A stretch of 64,000 bases of DNA from Streptomyces spiralis (lineage in GTDB: Bacteria > Actinomycetota > Actinomycetes > Streptomycetales > Streptomycetaceae). Positions within the stretch are counted from its first letter, which is position 1. Each line of letters begins with the position of its first letter. The DNA lies in contig NZ_BNBC01000011.1 in assembly GCF_014654675.1 (NCBI RefSeq), positions 137,322-201,321 on the forward strand, in the 5' to 3' direction. The notes beneath the pieces were generated by a model. It saw nothing but the letters and a program-made list of their open reading frames with translations, did not search any database and had not been told where the DNA came from. The position numbers and the translations under genes were made by a program. Positions 33,357-42,238 of this stretch are shown here, piece by piece.

Positions 33357-34121
33357 GTGCCGAAACCAGTTGTGGACCCCACCGCCTCGCTCGACCTCCG
33401 TGTGGACCGGAGCTCGCCGGTGCCGTTGTACTTCCAGCTGGCGCAGCAGCTGGAGGCGGCGATCGAGCACGGCGCCCTCACTCCCGGCAGCCTGCTGGGC
33501 AACGAGATCGAGCTCGCCGCGCGGCTCGGCCTGTCCCGGCCCACCGTCCGCCAGGCCATCCAGTCGCTCGTCGACAAGGGCCTGCTGGTGCGCCGCCGCG
33601 GTGTCGGCACCCAGGTCGTGCACAGCCAGGTCAAGCGGCCGCTGGAGCTGAGCAGCCTCTACGACGACCTGGAGGCGGCCGGTCAGCGGCCGGCGACCAC
33701 GGTCCTGGTCAACACGGTCGTCCCGGCCTCCGCCGAGGTCGCCGCGGCCCTCGGCGTGGCCGAGGACGGCGACGTGCACCGCATCGAGCGGCTGCGGCTC
33801 GCGCACGGCGAGCCGATGGCGTATCTGGTCAACCACCTCCCCCTCGGCCTGCTCGACCTGGACACCGGGCAGCTGGAGGCCACCGGCCTGTACCGGCTGA
33901 TGCGCTCCGCCGGGATCACCCTCCACAGCGCCCGCCAGTCCATCGGCGCCCGCGCCGCCACCCGCGACGAGGCCGAGCGGCTCGGCGAGGAGGAGGGCGC
34001 CGCCCTGCTCACCATGCAGCGCACCACGTTCGACGACACCGGCCGCGCCGTGGAGTTCGGCACCCACACCTACCGGCCCTCCCGCTACTCCTTCGAGTTC
34101 CAGCTGCTCGTACGGTCCTGA
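33357..34121 (+). CDS. GntR-family regulator, HutC/UTRA subfamily
   Basis: 254 residues. The winged helix spans about 20-90 (YFQLAQQLEAAIEHGALTPG, then LGLSRPTVRQAIQSL and a basic LLVRRRGVGT wing). A UTRA effector domain spans about 100-250 (VHRIERLRLAHGEPMAYLVN, ending in YRPSRYSFEFQL). The start is the GTG at 33357. It is divergent from the dehydrogenase and upstream of the ABC operon, with an identical palindrome before each, so it probably represses both until a sugar phosphate or sugar binds. Confidence 0.92.
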   Translation: MPKPVVDPTASLDLRVDRSSPVPLYFQLAQQLEAAIEHGALTPGSLLGNEIELAARLGLSRPTVRQAIQSLVDKGLLVRRRGVGTQVVHSQVKRPLELSSLYDDLEAAGQRPATTVLVNTVVPASAEVAAALGVAEDGDVHRIERLRLAHGEPMAYLVNHLPLGLLDLDTGQLEATGLYRLMRSAGITLHSARQSIGARAATRDEAERLGEEEGAALLTMQRTTFDDTGRAVEFGTHTYRPSRYSFEFQLLVRS

Positions 34122-34195
34122 GCGGCCCCCGGTACCGCTCCCTCCCGTACGCGTGGTTTCCCCACCTCCCGCGTGCGTGGCCGCGCGTCGTAATG

Positions 34196-34205
34196 TCCGG
34201 ACAAT
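34196..34205. promoter_or_regulatory. TGTCCGGACA palindrome, candidate GntR operator 2
   Basis: Second copy of the palindrome, 128 bases upstream of the ABC substrate-binding gene. With its flanks it matches operator 1 at 17 of 18 positions. Confidence 0.65.
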
Positions 34206-34333
34206 GTGACCGTTCCCCGCTCCCCGGCCGTCCGGCCCGTCGCACCCGTGTCCGATAATGGGATGTTCGGGGCTGATGGGATTGCCGTCAGCCCCGTGCG
34301 TACGTTCGAACACGGCAAGAAGGGCACGGCCTC

Positions 34334-35338
34334 GTGGCACGCTTTCCAACCTGGGTAGGCATCGCGCTGGCAGGGGCACTGTCGCTGTCCCTCGCGGGAT
34401 GCAGCAGCACCGGCGGCAAACGGGCGGAGGACGCCCGCAAGGCCGCGGCGGCCCAGGGAAGGGCGGCGGTGAACACTCCCCGCTGGACCTTCGCGATGAT
34501 CACCCACTCCGGTGACGGCGACACCTTCTGGGACATCGTGCAGAGCGGTGCCAAGCAGGCCGCCGTCAAGGACAACATCAACTTCCTGTACTCGCACGAC
34601 GACGAGGCCCAGCAGCAGGCGCAGCTCGTCGACGCGGCGGTGGACAAGAAGGTCGACGGCATCATCGTCACGCTGGCCAAGCCCGACGCGCTGAAGGCGG
34701 CCGTGGCCCGCGCCGAGAAGGCGGGCATCCCGGTCGTCACGGTGAACTCCGGCTCGGCTCAGTCCAAGGCGTTCGGCGCGCTCACCCACGTCGGCCAGGA
34801 CGAGACCGTGGCCGGCCAGGCCGTGGGCGAGGAGCTGACCAGGCGCGGGAAGAAGAGAGCCCTGTGCGTCCTGCACGAGCAGGGCAACGTCGGCCACGAG
34901 CAGCGCTGCGCCGGTGTGGCGAAGACGTTCGCCGGCAAGGTCGAGAACCTCTACGTCAACGGCACCAACATGCCGGACGTGCAGTCCGCGATCGAGGCCA
35001 AGCTCCAGGCCGACAAGTCCGTCGATGCGGTCGTCACCCTCGGCGCCCCGTACGCGGACACCGCCGTGAAGGCGAAGGCGGACGCGGGCAGCAAGGCGGA
35101 GATCGACACCTTCGACCTCAACGCCAAGGTCGCCGCCGAGCTCAGGGACGGCACGCTCGGCTTCGCCGTCGACCAGCAGCCGTACCTCCAGGGCTACCAG
35201 GCCGTCGACCTGCTGTGGCTGTACAAGTACAACGGCGACGTCCTCGGCGGCGGCCGGCCCGTGCTCACCGGCCCGCAGATCGTCACCAAGGACCAGGCGG
35301 CCGCGCTCGAGGAGTACGCGAAGCGGGGCACCCGATGA
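34334..35338 (+). CDS. Sugar ABC transporter substrate-binding lipoprotein (CUT2 type)
   Basis: 334 residues. Lipoprotein signal with lipobox LAGC, lipidated Cys23. It has a periplasmic-binding-protein type 1 fold: FAMITHSGDGDTFWDIVQSG at the first strand, then VDGIIVTLAKPDALKAAV and GIPVVTVNSG, as in ribose and galactose binding proteins. It delivers a pentose, hexose or cyclitol to the permease. The GTG start has AGAAGGG. The stop overlaps the permease start by four bases, giving translational coupling. Confidence 0.93.
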   Translation: MARFPTWVGIALAGALSLSLAGCSSTGGKRAEDARKAAAAQGRAAVNTPRWTFAMITHSGDGDTFWDIVQSGAKQAAVKDNINFLYSHDDEAQQQAQLVDAAVDKKVDGIIVTLAKPDALKAAVARAEKAGIPVVTVNSGSAQSKAFGALTHVGQDETVAGQAVGEELTRRGKKRALCVLHEQGNVGHEQRCAGVAKTFAGKVENLYVNGTNMPDVQSAIEAKLQADKSVDAVVTLGAPYADTAVKAKADAGSKAEIDTFDLNAKVAAELRDGTLGFAVDQQPYLQGYQAVDLLWLYKYNGDVLGGGRPVLTGPQIVTKDQAAALEEYAKRGTR

Positions 35339-36371
35339 GCGCGACCATGGAACGAACGTCTGACGAAAGGATTCTGCAGAGCTCTCCGCTGCGGAAGCTG
35401 CTCTCCCGCCCCGAACTGGGCTCGGTCGTCGGCGCACTCGCCGTCTTCGTCTTCTTCGCCGTCGCCGCCGACGGCTTCCTGCGCGCCTCCAGCCTCAGCA
35501 CCGTCCTGTACGCGTCGTCCACGATCGGCATCATGGCGGTCCCGGTCGCCCTGCTGATGATCGGCGGCGAGTTCGACCTGTCCGCGGGCGTGATGGTGAC
35601 GTCCTCGGCGCTGATCTCGTCGATGTTCAGCTACCAGATGACGGCGAACACCTGGGTCGGCGTGGGCGTCTCGCTCCTGGTGACCCTCGCGGTCGGCGCC
35701 TTCAACGGCTTCATGCTCACCCGCACCAAGCTGCCCAGCTTCATCATCACGCTGGGCACCTTCCTGATGCTGACCGGCATGAACCTCGGCTTCACCAAGC
35801 TGATCGACGGCACGGTCTCCACCAAGACCATCGCCGACATGGAGGGCTTTCCGAGCGCCCACGCCGTCTTCGCCTCGACGCTGACGATCGGCGGAGTCCA
35901 GGTCAAGGTCACCATCCTGTGGTGGCTGGGCCTGGTCGCCCTCGCCTCCTGGATCCTGCTGCGCACCCGCGCCGGCAACTGGATCTTCGCGGTGGGCGGC
36001 AACCAGGACGCGGCCCGCGCGGTCGGGGTACCGGTCACAAGGACCAAGATCGCCCTCTACATGGGCGTGGCCTTCGGCGCCTGGATCTCCGGCCAGCACC
36101 TGCTGTTCTCCTTCGACGCCGTCCAGTCCGGCGAGGGCGTCGGCAACGAACTGATCTACATCATCGCCGCCGTCATCGGCGGCTGTCTGATCACCGGCGG
36201 CCACGGCAGCGCCGTCGGCTCGGCGGTCGGCGCGCTCCTGTTCGGCATGACCAGCAAGGGCATCGTCTTCGCCGAGTGGAACCCCGACTGGTTCAAGTTC
36301 TTCCTGGGAGCGATGCTGCTCCTCGCGACCCTGCTGAACGCCTGGGTCCGCAAGCGCGCGGAGGCGACGAC

Positions 36372-36375
<4 letters not shown>
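35335..36375 (+). CDS. Sugar ABC transporter permease (CUT2 type)
   Basis: 346 residues with 8-10 membrane helices. The family signature is present as [19 protein letters not shown] near residue 85, and the cytoplasmic EAA-like coupling region is [21 protein letters not shown] near residue 225. The ATG overlaps the preceding stop (ATGA) and its own stop overlaps the ATPase start the same way. It forms the membrane channel with the binding protein and ATPase on either side. Confidence 0.94.
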
Positions 36376-37232
<857 letters not shown>

Positions 37233-37249
37233 GGCGCGGCGGGGACCCG

Positions 37250-37289
37250 CCCGCACGGCCTCCACGCGCGCGCGTGCGGGCCGTACGGG
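37250..37289 (+). terminator. Probable terminator after the ABC operon
   Basis: 11-bp arms (37250-37260 and 37279-37289) pairing at 10 of 11 positions with an 18-base GC-rich loop, 17 bases after the ATPase stop. Confidence 0.5.
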
Positions 37290-37350
37290 GCACCCGCCCC
37301 CCGGTGCCCCCTACGACACCCTTACCGGCGGTGCGGCAGAATCGAGGCCG

Positions 37351-38499
37351 ATGAGCACCTACCGCGACCTCACCGCCCCCATCGGCTCCCGCCGCGCCCC
37401 CGTGCTGCGCACGGTCGGCACCCGGGAGCGCCGCTCGCACCTGACCGCACCCCGGGTGCCCACGGTCGGGATCGACATCGGCGGCACCAAGGTGATGGCG
37501 GGCGTCGTCGACGCCGACGGCAACATCCTGGAGAGGCTCCGCACGGAGACCCCGGACAAGTCCAAGAGCCCGAAGGTCGTCGAGGACACCATCGTCGAGC
37601 TGGTCCTGGACCTCTCCGACCGGCACGACGTGCACGCCGTCGGCATCGGCGCGGCCGGCTGGGTCGACGCCGACCGCAACCGCGTGCTGTTCGCCCCCCA
37701 CCTGTCCTGGCGCAACGAGCCGCTGCGCGACCGCCTCTCCGAGCGCCTGTCGGTGCCGGTCCTGGTCGACAACGACGCCAACGCTGCCGCCTGGGCCGAG
37801 TGGCGTTTCGGCGCCGGCCGCGGCGAGGACCACCTCGTCATGATCACGCTGGGCACCGGCATCGGCGGCGCGATCCTGGAGGACGGCCAGGTCAAGCGGG
37901 GCAAGTACGGCGTCGCCGGCGAGTTCGGGCACATGCAGGTCGTGCCCGGCGGCCACCGCTGCCCCTGCGGCAACCGCGGCTGCTGGGAGCAGTACAGCTC
38001 CGGCAACGCCCTGGTGCGCGAGGCGCGCGAACTGGCCGCGGCCGACTCTCCGGTGGCCTACGGGATCATCGAGCACGTCAAGGGCTCCATCTCCGACATC
38101 ACCGGCCCGATGATCACCGAGCTGGCCCGCGAGGGCGACGCCATGTGCATCGAGCTGCTCGAGGACATCGGCCAGTGGCTCGGCGTCGGCATCGCCAACC
38201 TGGCCGCCGCCCTCGACCCGTCCTGCTTCGTCATCGGCGGCGGCGTCTCCGCGGCCGACGACCTGCTGATCGGCCCCGCCCGGGACGCCTTCAAACGCCA
38301 CCTCACCGGCCGCGGCTACCGCCCCGAGGCCCGCATCGTGCGCGCCCAGCTCGGCCCCGAGGCCGGCATGGTCGGCGCCGCCGACCTCGCGCGGCTCGTC
38401 GCCCGCCGCTTCCGGCGCGCCAAGCGGCGCCGCGTGGAGCGCCACGAGCGCTACGAGCGGTACGCCGAGGCCCGGCGGGCGGCCCGGGAGGCGCTGTGA
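37351..38499 (+). CDS. ROK-family sugar kinase (glucokinase-like)
   Basis: 382 residues. Phosphate-binding loop DIGGTK at 42-47, catalytic Asp in VDNDANAAAWAEW near 140, and the zinc motif CPCGNRGCWEQY near 210 preceded by GHMQVVPGG. An unusual 38-residue N-terminal extension and a basic Arg-rich tail (RFRRAKRRRVERHERYERY) extend the normal 300-320 residue ROK length. It probably phosphorylates the sugar imported by the upstream ABC transporter. The ATG follows GAGG. The next gene starts within or just after its stop. Confidence 0.92.
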   Translation: MSTYRDLTAPIGSRRAPVLRTVGTRERRSHLTAPRVPTVGIDIGGTKVMAGVVDADGNILERLRTETPDKSKSPKVVEDTIVELVLDLSDRHDVHAVGIGAAGWVDADRNRVLFAPHLSWRNEPLRDRLSERLSVPVLVDNDANAAAWAEWRFGAGRGEDHLVMITLGTGIGGAILEDGQVKRGKYGVAGEFGHMQVVPGGHRCPCGNRGCWEQYSSGNALVREARELAAADSPVAYGIIEHVKGSISDITGPMITELAREGDAMCIELLEDIGQWLGVGIANLAAALDPSCFVIGGGVSAADDLLIGPARDAFKRHLTGRGYRPEARIVRAQLGPEAGMVGAADLARLVARRFRRAKRRRVERHERYERYAEARRAAREAL

Positions 38500-38501
38500 C
38501 G

Positions 38502-39080
38502 ATGTCGCTGCCACGCCAAGCGGCGCCCCCGGACGCACCACCGCCCCGGCCGGCCGAGGACCGCCGGCACCGCAACCGCCGCCGAGCCCTCACCCTGCTC
38601 ATCATCGTGCTGCTGATCGGCGTGCCGGCCGGCTATCTGGTGATCTCCGCCAACCAGAGCCGCGACAGCGGCAAGGACAAGGAGGCCAAGTACGCGGTGA
38701 CCGGCCTCACCCCGACCTACCCCGCCAAGGTGCAGCGCCGCCTCTACCAGGTGCCGATCCCGCACCCCGCCGACCGGGTCGCCTCCTACGAGACGAACAA
38801 CTGGAAGACCAGCCGTCTCTACGTCCAGTTCCGCACCACCCAGGCCGGCCTCGACACGTACCTCGACGCCATGGGCGTGAACCGGAACGACCTGAAGAAG
38901 GGCGCCATCACCATCAGCGCCCGCGACCAGAAGATCAGCGGCTGGAAGTTCACCGGCCCCGGCCCCTGGTGGGGCCTGAGCCACCACCAGAAGAACCCCG
39001 CCCCCACCCAGGACGTCATCGTGAACCTCTCCAACCCGGTTCTGCCGATGGTCTACGTCGTCTCCCGCACCGTCCCCTGA
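38502..39080 (+). CDS. Membrane-anchored hypothetical protein
   Basis: 192 residues. A Pro/Arg-rich cytoplasmic N-terminus is followed by one transmembrane helix (ALTLLIIVLLIGVPAGYLVI, about 28-48). The extracytoplasmic domain of about 140 residues has a PHPADRVASYETNNWKTSRL segment and a WKFTGPGPWWGLSHHQKNP motif. Family not recognised. Both GTG 38496 (overlapping the ROK stop as GTGA) and ATG 38502 are possible; GGGAGG sits 10 bases before the ATG. It is the last gene of the sugar operon, so it may be co-expressed with the kinase. Confidence 0.75.
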   Translation: MSLPRQAAPPDAPPPRPAEDRRHRNRRRALTLLIIVLLIGVPAGYLVISANQSRDSGKDKEAKYAVTGLTPTYPAKVQRRLYQVPIPHPADRVASYETNNWKTSRLYVQFRTTQAGLDTYLDAMGVNRNDLKKGAITISARDQKISGWKFTGPGPWWGLSHHQKNPAPTQDVIVNLSNPVLPMVYVVSRTVP

Positions 39081-39085
39081 CGCCT

Positions 39086-39279
39086 GGGGGGTGTCTCGCC
39101 GATCATGCCGGGCTCGCGGTGGCCGGCACCGCACCTCGCCGCGTTGTCGTCGGTCGCCGATGCTCCGCATCGACTCCCTCCTCCGCCTCGCGATGCTCCC
39201 TCACTGCCCGAACGGCGTGGGGGGTGCCCCACCACCAGCCACCGCTCCCTGATCCGGCCTGGGCGACGAGACACCCCCC
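39086..39279. repeat. 194-bp MITE-like element with 13-bp terminal inverted repeats
   Basis: GGGGGGTGTCTCG (39086-39098) is matched by the inverted CGAGACACCCCCC (39267-39279). The inner flanks are also partly complementary (a GATC.GCCGG.GCGGTGG pattern on both sides). The element fills most of the spacer before the SNF2 gene and encodes nothing convincing. No target duplication is visible. Confidence 0.6.
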
Positions 39280-39376
39280 GGCGGCCTTGCGGGCCGTCGC
39301 CGGAGCCGATTGTCAGACCCCGCCCGTAGAGTCGAAGACGACCGACTCGACCGGTGAGGGGGAGGTGACAGGACGT

Positions 39377-42238
39377 ATGAGCGACATGGCCGTGGCCGAG
39401 ACGGCCGGCGCGGCGGACGCCGTGTCCGTGCGGCTGGCCGCCGTCTTCCTGCCCGCACCCCTCCCGCGCGAGGGCCGCGTCGCCTTCTGGGACCCGGCCG
39501 GCGAGGTGTGGCACGACGAGCGGCCGCCCGGCGCCCCTTCCGGGCACACGGAGCTGACGGTCGTGGGACCGCACGGGCGGGGCGTCCGCCGCAGGACGGC
39601 CTCCGCCCTCTCCCTGCCGGTCGACGCGGCCCTTCCCCACCTGGTGCGCGCCCGGCACGACCCGGCGGCCCACCCCGCCACCGCCTGCTGGGGAGCGGCC
39701 GCGCTGCACGCGCTGCGGCTCACCGCCCGCGGACGGATGCTGCCCGGCCTGACCGCCACCGGGCACGACGCATGGCGCGCGGGCCCCCTCGACCCGGACG
39801 ACATCGCGCACCTGTGCGCGATCGCCGCCGCCCTGCCCTACGAGGGCCACGCGGTGCCGCTGCCCGGCGCAGGCCCGCTCCGGCTGCCCGAGCCCGAGGC
39901 ACTGCTGCGCGCATTCCTCGACGCCGTCGCCGACACCCTGCCCCGGACCCCCGCCGCGCCCCACACCTCCGGCAGGCCGTTCGCCGACCGCCGGCCGCAG
40001 CACCTGCCGGCCGCCCGCGACTGGGCGGCCGAGGTCGCCGCCGGCATGGACGCCGGCGTGCGGATCTCACTGCGCCTGGACCTGTCGGCGTACGACCTGT
40101 TCGACGACGGCGACGCCGGTGACGGCGGGACGGCGCGCCGGGCGGGCGCGGCGATCGTCCAGGTGCACAGCCTCGCCGACCCCACCCTCGTCGCCGACGC
40201 GGCGGCCCTGTGGGCGGGGGAGGCCGACGCGGCCTTCGGCCCGCGCGCACGGGTGGACGCCGCCCTCGCCGTGCGCCGCGCGGCCCGTGTCTGGCCCCCG
40301 CTGGACCGGCTCGGCGAGCAGGAGATCCCCGACGTCCTCGCCCTGTCCGAGGACGAGGTGAGCGAGCTCCTCGGCGTGGCCGCGACCCGGCTCGCGGCGG
40401 CCGGCGTCGCCGTGCACTGGCCGCGCGACCTGGCCCAGGACCTCGCCGCCACCGCCGTGGTGCGACCCGCGCCGGGCTCCGCGACCGACGGCACCGGCTT
40501 CTTCGAGTCCGAGCAGCTGCTGAGCTTCCGCTGGCAGCTGGCACTCGGCGGCGACCCGCTCACCGAGTCCGAGATGGACGTGCTCGCCGAGGCCCACCGC
40601 CCGGTCGTACGGCTGCGGGACAGCTGGGTCCTCGTCGACCCGGCCCTCGTCCGCAAGGCCCGGAAGCGCGATCTGGGCCTGCTCGACCCGGTCGACGCGC
40701 TCTCCGTCGCCCTCACCGGCGCCGCGGAGGTCGACGGCGAGACGGTCGAGGCGGTGCCGGTGGGCGCGCTCGCGACCCTGCGGGACCGCATCACGGCCGG
40801 CGTACGGCCGGCCGAACCGCCGCCCGGACTCGACGCCACCCTGCGCGACTACCAGCTGCGCGGCCTGGCGTGGCTCGACCTCATGACCTCCCTCGGCCTC
40901 GGCGGCTGTCTCGCCGACGACATGGGCCTCGGCAAGACCGTCACCCTCATCGCCCTGCACCTGAAGCGGGCGCACCGCGCACCCACGCTCGTGGTCTGCC
41001 CGGCCTCCCTGCTGGGCAACTGGCAGCGGGAGATCACCCGGTTCGCGCCCGGCGTCCCCGTCCGCCGCTTCCACGGCCCCGACCGCACCCTGGACGACCT
41101 GTCCGGCGGCTTCGTGCTCACCACCTACGGCACCATGCGGTCCGCGGCGCCCCGGCTGGCCGAGCAGGAGTGGGGCATGGTCGTCGCGGACGAGGCCCAG
41201 CACGTCAAGAACCCGTACTCGGCGACCGCGAAGGCCCTGCGCACGATCCCGTCACCCGCGCGCGTGGCCCTGACCGGCACACCCGTGGAGAACAACCTCT
41301 CCGAACTGTGGGCCCTGCTCGACTGGACCACCCCCGGACTCCTGGGCCCCCTGAAGTCCTTCCGCGCCAGGCACGCGCGCGCGGTGGAGAACGGCGAGGA
41401 CGAGCAGGCGGTGGAGCGGCTGGCCCGCCTGGTCCGGCCCTTCCTGCTGCGCCGCAGGAAGTCCGACCCCGGCATCGTCCCCGAACTGCCGCCCAAGACC
41501 GAGACCGACCACCCGGTCCCGCTCACCCGCGAACAGGCAGCGCTGTACGAGGCGGTGGTGCGCGAGTCGATGCTCGCCATCGAGACCGCCGAGGGCATCG
41601 CCCGCCGGGGCCTGGTGCTCAAGCTGCTGACCTCGCTCAAGCAGATCTGCGACCACCCGGCGCTCTACCTCAAGGAGGAGCACCCGCGCGGCGGCGACCG
41701 CCTGGCCGCCCGCTCGGGCAAACTCGCCCTGCTGGACGAGCTGCTCGACACCCTGCTGGCCGAGGACGGCTCGGCCCTGGTCTTCACCCAGTACGTCGGC
41801 ATGGCCCGCCTGATCACGACCCACCTCGCCGCCCGCGCGGTCCCCGTCGACCTCCTCCACGGCGGTACGCCGGTCCCGGAGCGCGAGCGCATGGTCGACC
41901 GGTTCCAGGAGGGCTCGACCCCGGTCCTCGTCCTGTCCCTGAAGGCAGCCGGAACCGGCCTGAACCTCACCCGCGCGGGCCACGTCGTGCACTTCGACCG
42001 CTGGTGGAACCCGGCGGTCGAGGAGCAGGCCACCGACCGCGCCTACCGCATCGGCCAGACCCAGCCCGTCCAGGTGCACCGCCTGATCACCGAGGGCACC
42101 GTCGAGGACCGTATCGCCGAGATGCTCGCCGCCAAGCGCGCTCTTGCCGACGCGATCCTCGGCACCGGCGAGTCGGCCCTGACCGAACTGACCGACCGTG
42201 AGCTGTCCGATCTGGTGTCGCTGCGGAGGGAGGGCTGA
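39377..42238 (+). CDS. SNF2-family DEAD/DEAH-box helicase-like ATPase
   Basis: 953 residues. The N-terminal half is the SNF2-associated bacterial domain. The ATPase starts near residue 490: Walker A DDMGLGKTVTLIAL near 515, DEAQHVKN as motif II near 603, TGTPVENNLSELW as motif III, and the C-terminal lobe with GTGLNLTRAGHVVHFDRWWN and QATDRAYRIGQTQPVQV. It translocates on DNA and probably remodels protein-DNA complexes. The ATG at 39377 follows GGAGGTGA. It overlaps the SWIM-protein gene by one base, a partnership known from other actinobacteria. Confidence 0.94.
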   Translation: MSDMAVAETAGAADAVSVRLAAVFLPAPLPREGRVAFWDPAGEVWHDERPPGAPSGHTELTVVGPHGRGVRRRTASALSLPVDAALPHLVRARHDPAAHPATACWGAAALHALRLTARGRMLPGLTATGHDAWRAGPLDPDDIAHLCAIAAALPYEGHAVPLPGAGPLRLPEPEALLRAFLDAVADTLPRTPAAPHTSGRPFADRRPQHLPAARDWAAEVAAGMDAGVRISLRLDLSAYDLFDDGDAGDGGTARRAGAAIVQVHSLADPTLVADAAALWAGEADAAFGPRARVDAALAVRRAARVWPPLDRLGEQEIPDVLALSEDEVSELLGVAATRLAAAGVAVHWPRDLAQDLAATAVVRPAPGSATDGTGFFESEQLLSFRWQLALGGDPLTESEMDVLAEAHRPVVRLRDSWVLVDPALVRKARKRDLGLLDPVDALSVALTGAAEVDGETVEAVPVGALATLRDRITAGVRPAEPPPGLDATLRDYQLRGLAWLDLMTSLGLGGCLADDMGLGKTVTLIALHLKRAHRAPTLVVCPASLLGNWQREITRFAPGVPVRRFHGPDRTLDDLSGGFVLTTYGTMRSAAPRLAEQEWGMVVADEAQHVKNPYSATAKALRTIPSPARVALTGTPVENNLSELWALLDWTTPGLLGPLKSFRARHARAVENGEDEQAVERLARLVRPFLLRRRKSDPGIVPELPPKTETDHPVPLTREQAALYEAVVRESMLAIETAEGIARRGLVLKLLTSLKQICDHPALYLKEEHPRGGDRLAARSGKLALLDELLDTLLAEDGSALVFTQYVGMARLITTHLAARAVPVDLLHGGTPVPERERMVDRFQEGSTPVLVLSLKAAGTGLNLTRAGHVVHFDRWWNPAVEEQATDRAYRIGQTQPVQVHRLITEGTVEDRIAEMLAAKRALADAILGTGESALTELTDRELSDLVSLRREG

